64,000 nt of DNA. Source: Forficula auricularia. Taxonomy: Eukaryota > Arthropoda > Insecta > Dermaptera > Forficulidae. The number at the start of each line of letters is the position of its first letter. Positions within the stretch are counted from its first letter, which is position 1. The position numbers were made by a program, and so were the translations under genes. The notes below the pieces were generated by a model that saw nothing but the letters and a program-made list of their open reading frames with translations, was not told the DNA's origin and searched no databases. Positions 51,919 to 62,481 of the stretch are shown piece by piece. The stretch lies in contig JALMQS010000681.1 of the NCBI GenBank assembly GCA_024734495.1, forward strand, positions 9,623,576-9,687,575, given 5' to 3'.

Positions 51919-52755
51919 ATGGATTTGGAAGAGGAGGTGAATAAATTAAAAAATGAATTCGAAAAAATAATAAAAAAATTAAAAGATGATTTGGAAGAGG
52001 AAAAAAACAAGAGGATAGAGTTGGAAGAAATAATAAAAAGGAAGGAAAATTCGGAAAAGGGAAGTGATTTCGAGATTAATAGGAATATTCAATTAGCAGA
52101 CGTGGGAAAATTCCTTCCGGTGTTTAGAGCTCTCCCAGAGGAAGATCCGAAGTTATTTTTAAAAAAGGTCGAGAATACTCTATTAAAATATAAAGTACCG
52201 GAATATGTTTGGCTCATGGTGGTTTCGGATCAGTTGTTAGATAAGGCCAAGACATGGTGGCGGGTGGTCAATCATTTTCCAGCGTTGGATTGGAAAGATT
52301 TTAAAATGAAATTTCTCCGAGAATACGATAGTTTAATCGTAGTCTCAAAGTTAAAGGTTATGTTTTATGAGGAGAAACAGAGAAGGGACGAACCTATAAG
52401 GTTATTTATTGAGAATAAGATGGCTTTATATAAGAGAGTTTTTCCGGACGAAGATGCTGGTTCAATCCTGCAAGTTTTAGTGGAGATGATTACTCCACGT
52501 ATTAGATCGTCCATTAGGGGAAGGAAATTCACTGATATTGAAGGGTTTATGCAGACGGTAGAAGAAATAGAAAGGGATTTAAAGGATGTGGATAAAGAAG
52601 AGAAGACGAGTCCCACTCAGGATAGAAGTTGCATTCAGAATAGATGTTTTTGTGGATTCTGTAGGCGGGAAGGACATGGGGAAGACACTTGCTTCAAGAA
52701 GGGAAACCAGTGGAGGGGCAAGGAAAAAGGGAGTTCCTTGTCCAAAAAGCAGTAG
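51919..52755 (+). CDS. Retrotransposon gag-like protein
   Basis: 278 residues. Residues 1-55 are Lys/Glu-rich and probably coiled-coil. Residues about 70-210 form a retrotransposon gag/capsid-like domain (FLKKVENTLLKY, AKTWWRVVNHFPALDWKDF). Residues 245-258 are a CCHC zinc knuckle (CGFCRREGHGEDTC) for RNA binding. The frame is intact and starts 145 nt after the LTR. Packaging of the element's own RNA is the expected role. Confidence 0.85.
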   Translation: MDLEEEVNKLKNEFEKIIKKLKDDLEEEKNKRIELEEIIKRKENSEKGSDFEINRNIQLADVGKFLPVFRALPEEDPKLFLKKVENTLLKYKVPEYVWLMVVSDQLLDKAKTWWRVVNHFPALDWKDFKMKFLREYDSLIVVSKLKVMFYEEKQRRDEPIRLFIENKMALYKRVFPDEDAGSILQVLVEMITPRIRSSIRGRKFTDIEGFMQTVEEIERDLKDVDKEEKTSPTQDRSCIQNRCFCGFCRREGHGEDTCFKKGNQWRGKEKGSSLSKKQ

Positions 52756-53132
52756 AATTCCCTAAGAAAGTAAGAATAGAAAGTGAGAGCTCTAGTCATA
52801 TTATTTGTTGTGAGAATAAATTTTCGCAAATCATTCGGCCATCACTGGAATTACAAATAGAGGAAAGTAGAAGGGCATTAACTAATGAAGATGATTTAAT
52901 TCCGTACTGGTTGAAGGAAGTCAAGGAGGATGAGTTGAATATAATGGAAGAGGAGAAACTAGATGCTGGTCAGATGAAATTAAATCAAAATAAGGAAGAG
53001 TTACTTCATCAAATAAAATTATATTTAGAAGAATCGATGGATGGAGCAAAAATTATTGAAAATAGTCAAGAAAGGGGAAGGTTAGTTAAATATCATTCGA
53101 GTTATTTTAAACCTAGGAAGAAAGAAGAATGA
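52689..53132 (+). pseudogene. Remnant frame downstream of gag (deleted pol)
   Basis: Overlaps the end of gag in another frame, as pol frames often do. The 147-residue sequence is Glu/Lys-rich with no RT, RNase H or integrase motif. The ending YHSSYFKPRKKEE resembles the tail of a pol/integrase reading frame, so a large internal deletion probably joined the start and end of pol. Confidence 0.5.
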
Positions 53133-53173
53133 TCCTGTGAGAAGCTGCGTCCGCGTTCTAAGGAGGGGAGAAT

Positions 53174-53310
53174 TGATGCGTACAAAGCTTACTTGATGTA
53201 TTGTTAATCGTTCTATTGTTTGTATTTATATTTATATTTATATGTTGATATTGTTGTTAAATAAATGTTTTTAATGAGATTACGAGTTCTTAATTAAAAT
53301 GATCGTAATA
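53174..53310 (+). repeat. 3' LTR
   Basis: Matches the 5' LTR except TTTTT in place of TTTTA near its position 100. Preceded by AAGGAGGGGAGAAT. Confidence 0.88.
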
Positions 53311-53548
53311 ATACAGATGGATGGATTACTACTTCGCTCTGAACCCGGCATGGAAGCGCGTGACTTCGAGTTCGTCGATAAAGTGTTATATTGTGTTTAG
53401 TGATATTATAGTCAAAGCCACGTTTTACAGCCGCAAAAGACATTCTCATCACCCCTATAAAGATATCCCCTACGAACATTTCAACTCAGTGTATTATGTA
53501 AAGTGTTATCAAGTGTTAAGACCCCAAGGGTTTTTCAGAATGTATTAA
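53311..53548 (+). pseudogene. Open frame of unknown identity, right of the LTR insertion
   Basis: An open frame reads WMDYYFALNPAWKRVTSSSS and KDIPYEHFNSVYYVKCYQ, ending FFRMY and TAA. Codons are GC-richer than the flanks. It is out of frame with 51545-51634 by the length of one ATGG unit in a GATGGATGG run. No family recognised. Confidence 0.3.
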
Positions 53549-53621
53549 GAAGCAAAACTTATTGAGTTGTTAAATTGAATTCAGAACCTTGATGATAATA
53601 TGATTAATATATTGTCATATA

Positions 53622-53735
53622 ATGGAACACAATGGAATATAATGGAATTAAATGGAATATAATGTAATACAATGGAATATAATGGAATATAATCTAGTAT
53701 AATGTAATTATAATGTAATATAATGTTATACAAAT
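53622..53735 (+). repeat. AATGGAATAT minisatellite
   Basis: About ten imperfect copies of a 10-11 bp unit, AATGGAATAT(A). Confidence 0.7.
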
Positions 53736-54019
53736 ATTTAATAAAACAATAAATCTCAATTATTCGATAGAAAATATAAATATAAAATTTTCAATTAATA
53801 TAGAAAAAGAAAAAACTTCCCTTTTCTTAGGTTTTCACTTTTTAAACTAAAGAAAATTTAAGAAATAAAATATTTTGAATATAGACAATTGTTTTGTTTT
53901 TTTTTTCTACCCCCTTGGCTTCGGGAACTAAAAACCCATTTAGCCAGTTGTCACAAATTCACGAACCAAATAAAAAAAAAAAATGAGAAATGAAAGTCAG
54001 TACATAATTAATAAATCGA

Positions 54020-54410
54020 CACATTAGTTTGTCTGTGCGTTACCAAATTGTCTAGCTAGCTCAAAAACTAGTGTAAATATCAAAACCAAATTTCACGTGT
54101 AGTTTTGGTGCATTGAGATTAAGAGCTGATTAGATTTTGCTGAATATCAATCCAAAATTAAAGGTGAGGGGAGGAAGGGTTAAAATTAAAATTATAATAT
54201 TTCGAAACTAAAAAAAAACAAGAAAAATGAAATATACTATAAAATGAACCTATAATAACGAAAATATTTTTTTTCTGTGTCCAAATTTACGGGGGGGGGG
54301 GGGGGGGTCAAAAAATAAAAATCTAGGCCATTTGAGCAAATTCAACCAAATATTGAATACAAAATCAATGGGCCCCTAGAAGTCTAAAAATCAAAAACTA
54401 ACCGCTCAAC
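54020..54410 (+). repeat. Partial copy of the 27900-28672 element
   Basis: Contains TGCGTTACCAAATT, AGCTCAAAAACTAGTG and one ~115-bp monomer after a G16-like run. Confidence 0.55.
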
Positions 54411-54676
54411 TCATTATAAGATAGTTATTAACTTAACCAGAGTGATATTTTCATGAGGTATTTGCCTTAACTTATCAAAATTTTCTGAATGTTTCATTTT
54501 TATTTTCAAATATTGTCTTTCTTTGTTTGTACTATAATTAATAAGAAAAAAAATAAGAAAAATAAATAAATAATGATTTCATACAATAAGTTAATTGCTT
54601 TTAATTATTCATGACTAAATAATTTTCATTTTATCCTCTTAGTAGTCTTCAATTATGGGCCAGCTTCTTACATTTT

Positions 54677-54829
54677 TCAAATCTCATTTACTGTAAATTG
54701 TATAAATATAATAAAAACTTGGTCTTCTTCACGTTTAAATTCATAGCTGAAAGCATATTGTTCATTTGGGCTCAGATTTCTAGGAAATTCGTTCACGTCC
54801 AAAAGGAATTCATTAAAAATAATTTTTCT
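54677..54829 (-). CDS. CheA-like last exon
   Basis: Acceptor tttttacAG read on the minus strand, phase 0, 50 codons and TGA. It encodes RKIIFNEFLLDVNEFPRNLS and ends FTVNEI. Confidence 0.72.
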   Translation of the reverse strand, partial: RKIIFNEFLLDVNEFPRNLSPNEQYAFSYEFKREEDQVFIIFIQFTVNEI

Positions 54830-57800
54830 CTGTAAAAAGAAGAAATAAGTTTGTATTATATTAGTTTATAATAAGAAGATAATTGTAATCTTATCAGAAA
54901 AATCATTCAGACTAATCTGATATTTTATAAATAAAAAATCATTTAACATTTTGGAATGGAAATAAAGTGGTGCATAAACTATTTCTGACATTATATAAAA
55001 CTATCTATAACTTCTCACATTAAGCAATGGAAGCTTTCATTATATAAAATCCAACTCCGCTACTTTTTTAATGATAATTTTTATAAAACCGATTTCAAAA
55101 AAATTAATCGCATCCAAATAAAATAATAAGAACTCAAAAATCAAATAAAATGCACTAAAAAGGTGTAAGTAATTATCTAATTAAGTAACAACTAAACGGT
55201 GAAATTTTTACATTAAATCACTTTTTGCAATCGGTGGCAAAAATATACATTTTATGAATCGAACTCGACGGATCTTACTTGGTACGTTTGGCCGGGAGTA
55301 AGCTTGCTTATATAGTTTGTTTAGCACCGACTTCAAAAAGTGATTTAATGTAAAAATTTCATCGTTTAGTTGTAACTAAATTAGATAATTAGTTTATACA
55401 TTTTAGTGCATTTTATTTGATTTACGAATTCTTGTTATTTTATTTGTTGCATTGGATTTTTTGAAGTCGGTTTTTATTTTTATTATAAAAATTATTTTTA
55501 TTATTAGTTGAATAAAAGATTTCACTGCCGATGGTAACAGAATTGTTTTTATTTTAGGTTAAAAAATAAAATGAGAGAGTCTTCTGTTTTTTTAAATAAA
55601 ATCATTTTTAATTATTTCTGAGAAATTTCTAAAAATTATTTTGTTCAAAAAACAGAAGACTCTCTCATTTTATTTTTAACCTAAAAATTATTTTTAACCT
55701 GCTCTTTTTAGTGATGTTATTAATAGTGACTTAATATAATATCTTGCATGCATCTCGTAAGAGAAAGCGTCGGGCGAATATTGATTATATCATCAGAACT
55801 TGACCAAATTAATATGGGAACACCCCTAAGGTATCCCTTTTCCAATAAAAAAAGAATCATCGAAATCGGTCCCAAAGTTCTCGCTGACCATACATAAAAT
55901 AAATAAATAAATAAATAGTTAGGTATCTTGACTATCTTAGAGCTATACTGATCCAAACGCAGAAAGAATAATTAAAATCGGTTCATAAACATTCTTCGGT
56001 TCATAACTTCTTGTTATGCCTAAACAAATATAACAAAAAAGGTCAATACCAATGAAAAAACGGGACCAATCGGAAAGTATACTGAATTCAATGCAAAAAA
56101 AATCATCAAAATGGGTTCACAATTTGCGAAGATATCAGGTAACATAGACACAGAAAAAAAAATTCAGTCGAATTGAGACCTCCTCCTTTTTTGAAGTCGA
56201 TTAAAAAGGGGTTATACCAAGCAGGCGCAGCCCCTAAAGGCTTAAATTGACAGAAGAGGAAGACATTTTATTTTTAAATGAATTCAATACTAGGCTCCCC
56301 CGGAAGGTAGGTCGGGCGTTAAAATAAATAAATAGAAAATTTAGTCTCATTCTACTTAAAGGGATCGTTTAAAAGCTTCTCACATTCTATGATAAATGAT
56401 TTCACATAAAATTAGATCTATGTTCCCGAGGGCAATAAAAGAAAAGAAAAAAAAGTTTTATTATTTTAAATTATTGTTGTGTGAGTCATTTTCAGAAGAT
56501 TTTTTTCATGGACGATTACAATTCTTGACCATATCCTCACCCTGTATGGTAAAGTAAAAAAATAATATTTTAAGAAAAAAATAAAAACCGACTTCAAAAA
56601 TTAAATGCAACAAATAAAATACACTAAAAGGTATAAAATAATTATTATCTTATTTAGTTACAACTAAACGACGAAATATTAACATGAAATTACTTTTTGA
56701 AGTCGGTGCCAAACTAACTATACCTATAAGCGAGCATACCCTCCAAACGTACTAAGTAAGATCCGTCGAGTGCGATTCATAAAAGGTATATGTTTGGCAC
56801 CAACTTCAAAAAGTAATTTCATGTTAATATTTCGTCGTTTAGTTGTAACTAAATAAGATAATAATTATTTTATACCTTTTAGTGTATTTTATTTGTTGCA
56901 TTTAATTTTTGAAGTCGGTTTTTATTTTTTCTTAAAAATTATTTTTATTTTTCTCTTTTTAGTGATGTTATTAATAGTGATCATATCATCAGAACTTGAC
57001 CAAATTAATATGACACCATCCCTAAGACACCCCCTATCGGATAAAAAAAGAACCATCGAAATCGGTTCATAAACAAAGAGGTTAGGTCTAAACAAACCTA
57101 ATAAAAAAAGGTCTAATACCTATGAAAAAAATACGAAAAAAAATGGGACCAATCGGAAGCTAGACTGGACCCAATGCAAAAAAATTTTCAAAATCGGTTG
57201 AGAATTGGCGGAGATATGAGGTAACATAGGCACAAAAAAAAAAAATTCAGTCGAATAGAGAACCTCCTCCTTTTTTGAAGTCGGTTAAAAAGCGAGTTAC
57301 TTACGGGAATTAAGGGGCATTTATTCCATAGAACATTTTTGCGTTTAAGTTCGTTAAGAACAGGATCCCTATCACTGTCAAAAAAGCTACAAATTGGAAC
57401 ATTCTGTTGACTTTCTAATAACTGCCATTTACGATTTTTGAACAATTCCTCTTGAAAATTCACCTAAAAATGAAAAACAAAAAATAAATAATTATGAAAC
57501 AAATTGCACTATAAGACAGAGAAGTTACCTTAGTTTCACTGGGGATCTCATTAATAATTTCTAAAGAACCATTAATCACTTTATCCTCATATTTATTGTA
57601 GACTAGTCGTACATCATTACTTCCATATTCTACATACACCGAATGTATACCATCAATTCTTACTTCATCAAATACGAGTTTAAACTTTGTCTGGAAATAG
57701 GTATTATTTATTTAAGGGAAGAAATTTACTAAATAAAAAAGTTCTTCGATAAAAAACAATTTTTGTATAAGTCCCAAGACTAGTTTGACCTAACTAATTC

Positions 57801-60166
57801 CCTTCATTTAAATCTATTCCTCTCTCGTTTCAATCATCTGGGATGTAAATTTTCATTAGAAATTTTTAATTCTATCTGTATAATTTTTAAAATTCCTACG
57901 ATATTTCATAGACCTCCATCCAGTCTCTTCGTCTCATCTTCTTATACCACATTATTTTCACATCCATAGAGCCCCGGATGTTTCATGCATTTTTATCTCC
58001 ATCAAAATTCTAATTTTCTAGACTAATTTACGAACGAAAGATTTTGTTTCAAATTAAATCCTGTTTTAGCTTGAATTTCAGACTTGATTTATCTAGTTGT
58101 AGAAAAAAATGATAGAAAGAAAATTTTTCAAAATTTCTCTTTGAGTTATTGCTTGTTGTACATCAGAAGATAATAAATTATAGGAATTAAAATTTTGATC
58201 AGTGAAAATGTAGTATACATACGACCGAATGTATACATATCAATTCTTACTTCATCAAATACGAGTTTAAACTTTGTCTGGAAATAGGTATTATTTATTT
58301 AAGGAAGAAATTTACTAAATAAAAAAGTTCTTAGATAAAAAAACAATTTTTGTATAAGTCCCAAGACTAGTTTGACCTAACTAATTCCCTTCATTTAAAT
58401 CTATTCCTCTCTCGTTTCAATCATCTGGGATGTAAATTTTCATTAGAAATTTTTAATTCTATCTGTATAATTTTTAAAATTCCTACGATATTTCATAGAC
58501 CTCCATCCAGTCTCTTCGTCTCATCTTCTTTATACCACATTATTCCATCAAAATTCTACCAATTTTCTAGACTAATTTACGAACGAAAGATTTTGTTTCA
58601 AATTAAATCCTGTTTTAGCTTGAATTTCAGACTTGATTTATCTAGTTGTAGAAAAAAAATGATAGAAAGAAAATTTTTCAAAATTTCTCTTTGAGTTATT
58701 GCTTGTTGTACATCAGAAGATAATAAATTATAGGAATTAAAATTTTGATCAGTGAAAATGTAGTATACATACACCGAATGTATACCATCAATTCTTACTT
58801 CATCAAATACGAGTTTAAACTTTGTCTGGAAATAGGTATTATTTATTTAAGGGAAGAAATTTACTAAATAAAAAAGTTCTTCGATAAAAAACAATTTTTG
58901 TATAAGTCCCAAGACTAGTTTGACCTAACTAATTCCCTTCATTTAAATCTATTCCTCTCTCGTTTCAATCATCTGGGATGTAAATTTTCATTAGAAATTT
59001 TTAATTCTATCTGTATAATTTTTAAAATTCCTACGATATTTCATAGACCTCCATCCAGTCTCTTCGTCTCATCTTCTTATACCACATTATTTTCACATCC
59101 ATAGAGCCCCGGATGTTTCATGCATTTTTATCTCCATCAAAATTCTACAATTTTCTAGACTAATTTACGAACGAAAGATTTTGTTTCAAATTAAATCCTG
59201 TTTTAGCTTGAATTTCAGACTTGATTTATCTAGTTGTAGAAAAAAATGATAGAAAGAAAATTTTTCAAAATTTCTCTTTGAGTTATTGCTTGTTGTACAT
59301 CAGAAGATAATAAATTATAGGAATTAAAATTTTGATCAGTGAAAATGTAGTATGATATAGGTATTATGAGATTATGACCCTGGTTTCAATAATATAATTA
59401 TGTAAGAATTCTTCTCACGATAAAAATTGAATCATATTTTTTTAGTGAAAGCCATTAGCCGGGCACACACGTAGGGGATTTTCAAAGGATATATCCCGCC
59501 GTCCAGATATGCAGTCCCGTCCCGCCTATCTGGACTCCCACTGACCAGATTTGTTATTGCATACAAACGTAAACATTTGATCTTTCGCTTTCCTGCCATG
59601 CCTGATGTGGAGAGGGCCAGTTCTCTTAGTCCCAAATGTAATGGCTTGATGTTCCACACATCCAGCACTCTGGCTCCTCTAACGACCAGGTGAGGGAATT
59701 GAACGGTGCCGGACCAAAACTTTTAAAAATTTCCTACGTGTATGTCAGACTATTAGCTGAATATGACATTTGGACGTTATGTGAAACAGAAAAGAGGAAT
59801 AGGAGGTATTTGAAATGTGATCCTACAGAAAAATGATGAAGATTAAATTATTATTATATTGAAAAATAAAGCATAATAAAAATAAGTTCTCGATACTATT
59901 AGAGAAAGGGCAACTTGCTAGAAAAATCTGAACAAGCGAAGAGTTTAAAGTGATAGGGAATATACTGAAAATATTTACAAAAGGAGAAAAAGTCAAATGG
60001 ACCCAAATAATTGAGTCAAACCAATCTATGATAATGCAAATAAGCTTTTAACAAATAAATTCTAAAAATAATTCAACGTAAAGTAATGTATTAAGAATTA
60101 AGTCAAAAAGAAAAATATTAAATTAAATTTTATTATAAATAATTACCTGGGCCAAACATAATGGAG
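54677..60166 (-). CDS. Secreted DUF1091/CheA-like (ML-fold) protein, 5'-incomplete
   Basis: Minus-strand gene with coding exons 60147-60166 (probable), 57529-57690, 57305-57463 and 54677-54829. The spliced frame is open from the second exon to the TGA at 54677-54679. The sequence reads TKFKLVFDEVRIDGIHSV..., NGSLEIINEIPSETK, PICSFFDSDRDPVLNELK, then NKCPLIP and FLLDVNEFPRNLSPNEQYAF. This layout (hydrophobic strands, NGSLEI, two spaced Cys, and CPL before a DVNEFP strand) is that of insect DUF1091/CheA-B proteins, small secreted proteins related to the GM2-activator lipid-binding fold. The visible part is about 160 residues, near the family's usual length of about 180. The ATG and most of the signal peptide were not found. 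Function here is inference from the family (lipid or odorant/pheromone binding). Confidence 0.72.
55085..56205. mobile_element. accgacttc palindromic element, copy A, with nested insertion
   Basis: Head: two inverted arms (about 55085-55245 and 55325-55475) bounded by AACCGA(C/T)TTCAAAAA. Tail: ends TCAGTCGAATTGAGACCTCC, TCCTTTTTTGAAGTCGATT. Copies B and C have the same plan. It is interrupted at 55508-55699 by a small palindrome. Confidence 0.6.
55508..55699. repeat. Nested palindrome related to families 1/2
   Basis: Arms GGTAACAGAATTGTTTTTAT...GAGAGTCTTCTG and the reverse complement. The order AGCAGA-like start, AT run, GAG, TCTTCTG follows the plan of the ribozyme-bearing palindromes, but no ribozyme core is present. 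Confidence 0.45.
56584..57286. mobile_element. accgacttc palindromic element, copy B
   Basis: Near-perfect arms of about 130 nt (56584-56714 and 56792-56928) with a 77-nt spacer, then a tail ending CAGTCGAATAGAGAACCTCC and TCCTTTTTTGAAGTCGG. It lies in the last intron of the CheA-like gene, so the transcript would contain a long RNA hairpin. Confidence 0.65.
57305..57463 (-). CDS. CheA-like exon with the conserved cysteines
   Basis: Acceptor tttttAG and donor GTAAGT on the minus strand, phase 0, 53 codons. It encodes VNFQEELFKNRKWQLLESQQ, PICSFFD and LWNKCPLIP. Confidence 0.75.
57529..57690 (-). CDS. CheA-like exon with N-terminal strands
   Basis: Acceptor tatttccAG and donor GTAACT on the minus strand, phase 0, 54 codons. 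It encodes TKFKLVFDEVRIDGIHSVYV and NGSLEIINEIPSETK. Its 5' part is copied twice more upstream of the gene direction (58227-58280 and 58776-58830). Confidence 0.75.
57637..59352. repeat. Tandem triplication of an exon part plus intron
   Basis: Three units start at about 57637, 58223 and 58771 (spacing about 586 and 549 nt). Each runs from within the exon through its acceptor into intron sequence ending GAAAATGTAGTAT. Copies are nearly identical; the middle one lacks about 44 nt (CACATCCATAGAGCCCCGGA and neighbours) and has a disrupted exon part. Only the first unit keeps a splice donor. Confidence 0.85.
59447..59760. repeat. Inverted-repeat MITE-like element
   Basis: CACACACGTAGGGGATTTTC at the left is matched in reverse by TTTCCTACGTGTATGTCAGA at the right. 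A GC-richer centre with no recognised coding sequence. Confidence 0.45.
60147..60166 (-). CDS. Candidate 20-nt exon of the CheA-like gene
   Basis: The minus strand reads tttttAG, then a 20-nt exon encoding PLCLAQ, then GTAATT. It ends in phase 0, joins the next exon, and its hydrophobic sequence fits the end of a signal peptide. An upstream exon ending in phase 1 with an ATG is required and was not identified in 60167-63000. Confidence 0.4.
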
Positions 60167-61258
60167 CTAAAAAATAAAAAAAAAATAAGATTATTTTTAA
60201 TATTCAAAAATTTTAGTTTTATTATTTATTTATTTATTTTTTGTTTTTTATTCCTAATAATAATGAAAAATAAAATATTTTGTTTAATAAACCTACATGA
60301 TTGAACTGCTTGGTCATTAAGTCATATACGACTTTACATGTTACAAACAGCTTAGACTTACTCCGTTGGGGCTTCCTTATGTAGGGTTTTGCATTAAGGA
60401 CGTTCAAACTTTAAATTTAGATAAAAAAAGTTGTGTACGAGAATTTTTTTTATTTGAAAGACTATGCTTACATTTATGTATAGAATATAATATCGCCCAA
60501 ATGGCGGGTTCCGCTTCGATAAGCTGCGCGTATAAGAGAGGTCCAAATTTTGATGACCCAACCGCATAAATCGGGACCGATATCATTGATGACATTTGAT
60601 ATGCTGACTTTCAAGGCATCAATCGTCTGCGGCAGCCCAGCATTTATAAAATAAAATATTTTTACAAAGCCATAGGACTACAGGTGAAGGAAGGCTTAAA
60701 ATATTCCTAACGAATGCTTCAGAGTACCTCTTGGTCATTTGGAAAGCTCTGTCTAAAAATTTCTGGAGTTGGCACCCATTATCTTAACCCGAAATGAAGA
60801 ATTTTCAGAGTTGAATCCCATTTCCTATACCCGAAAAGAAACATTTTTCTGAATTGACTCCCAATACTCACACCCATTTCCTAGTTCACTATATGTCCAT
60901 CACCCGCCATGAATTCGAGAACTGGGATGTGTAGGTGAGGGTGGGACTGTGCTGGCCATAGATAAAAGATATATGCTGGCGAGTCAACCGAGAAGACTCC
61001 TGGTCTCACAGAGAAGAACCAGAAGACCGGAAGTGGACATTTACATGAAAGTTTTTTTTTTTTTTGATTTTCAAAAAAACGGCAACAACGATTTTTTTTT
61101 AAATTAGTCTATTTATCAAGAGTCGTGAGTTATTAGTTGTGGCAAATTTTTAAAAAAATCGTTTGAGCAGTTTTTGAGAAAATCAAAAAAAATGAAATAA
61201 AGGAAGGGGGTATAGTGACGCGCGAACTTCAAATAAATGAAAATGTGAAAGTTGATTT
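60167..61258. other. No gene seen; possible first intron of the CheA-like gene
   Basis: AT-rich with a few GC-richer patches (60490-60640, 60840-60990). No signal-peptide exon could be assigned. Confidence 0.35.
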
Positions 61259-61752
61259 TCCCTTAAAATTCTCATTAAAATTGATAAGGGTCCCCCCTCC
61301 GTAGCAATGTCACTTTTTAGAGATGGTTAAAAAAACTAATTTTTTTCCGAAAATTCAAACGAAAATATAGATTTTAAACTCTCTATAAAACATATAATTT
61401 AAAATGAGTTTAGTTTTTTGAAAATTAATATTTTTTTACCTTAAAATTCTCATAAATGTTGATAAGAGTCCCCCCTTTGTATCAATATCACTTTTTAGAG
61501 AGGGTTAAAAAACTATTTATTTTCCGGATATTCAAACGAAAATATAGATTTTAAACTCTTTATAAAATATATAATTTAAAATGAGTTTTTAGTTTTTTGA
61601 AAATTAATATTTTTTATCCCTTGAAATTCTCATAAAAGTTGATAAGGATCCCTCCTTTGTATCAATGTCATTTTTTAGAGAGGGTTAAAAAACTAATTTT
61701 TTCGGGAAATTCAAACGAAAATATAGATTTTTAAACTCTCTATAAAATATAC
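61259..61752 (+). repeat. Tandem repeat, period about 179 bp, ~2.7 copies
   Basis: Units start at about 61261, 61439 and 61619 with (C)CTT(A/G)AAATTCTCAT. Each contains AAACGAAAATATAGATTTT and TTAAAATGAGTTT. It ends where ACTCCCCGGCAAAAAAAAT begins, possibly another transposon end. Confidence 0.75.
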
Positions 61753-62099
61753 TCCCCGGCAAAAAAAATAGAAATGTATGCTCATTTACAAATAACATAA
61801 TCATAGATTTCCATCAAAAGACAAAACGTAATTTTAATAATTCCGCGTAAAAACCCGATACCAGGAGGAAACGACGCATTAGCCATCCCGACATTTGCTA
61901 TAAGTTGTTAAGGAAACCTGGTCAAAACTTTAACAAGGATGGTATGACCACTCTCTACCTCAGCTAATCTCTGCTTGCGAGAACTAAATAAAATTTTGCA
62001 CAACTCTAGGACATTAGGACTTGACAAAATTTATAATTGATTTAATCATAGGGGGCAGAGGACTATAATCCCAAGTAGTAACAGACAGATTGTTCACAA

Positions 62100-62460
62100 A
62101 TCAATGCCAGATCCTACAAATGAATGTAAACCCCCGGCGGGTCTCTTTCTAGCCTCCTCTAATCCCCACCCATCCCACTGACCCCTATCCTTCCCCCTAG
62201 ACCCACCTCAGATCATAATCCACTCCGCCAACCCTATGCATGTACTCTTGACTCTCTCCTCTTCCCCTAACTCTCATCACCTTCAGAACCCCGCGAATCC
62301 GGGTGGAGGATTAAAATTTGTAGACCTCCACCCATTAAAAAGTACATATATCAATAGAAATAAGGGGATGTGGCGTGGGTCCAGGGCGATGAGGTGGGGA
62401 GAGAGTCGGTGTTGTAGATGGGGCGTAGGACCGGTGGACGCGGCCCTTTGGCTAGAAAAA
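62100..62460. other. GC-rich, pyrimidine-rich block
   Basis: C-rich on the plus strand to about 62290, G-rich after 62360. CCGGCGGGTCTC at 62132 resembles the Helitron-like 3' hairpin on the minus strand. Open frames here are low complexity. Confidence 0.35.
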
Positions 62461-62481
62461 AATAATTTAAAAAAAATAAAT

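Larger units (their letters stand above)
51635..53310 (+). mobile_element. Young internally deleted LTR retrotransposon
   Basis: 137-bp LTRs (51635-51771 and 53174-53310) differ at one position and are flanked by ATAC (51631-51634 and 53311-53314). A primer-binding site TGGCGCCCGAACA follows the 5' LTR, and a purine tract (about 53160-53173) precedes the 3' LTR. Inside are a gag frame and a short remnant frame; protease, reverse transcriptase, RNase H and integrase catalytic domains are missing. The 4-bp duplication and layout fit the Ty3/gypsy group. It must move, if at all, with proteins from another element. Confidence 0.9.
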
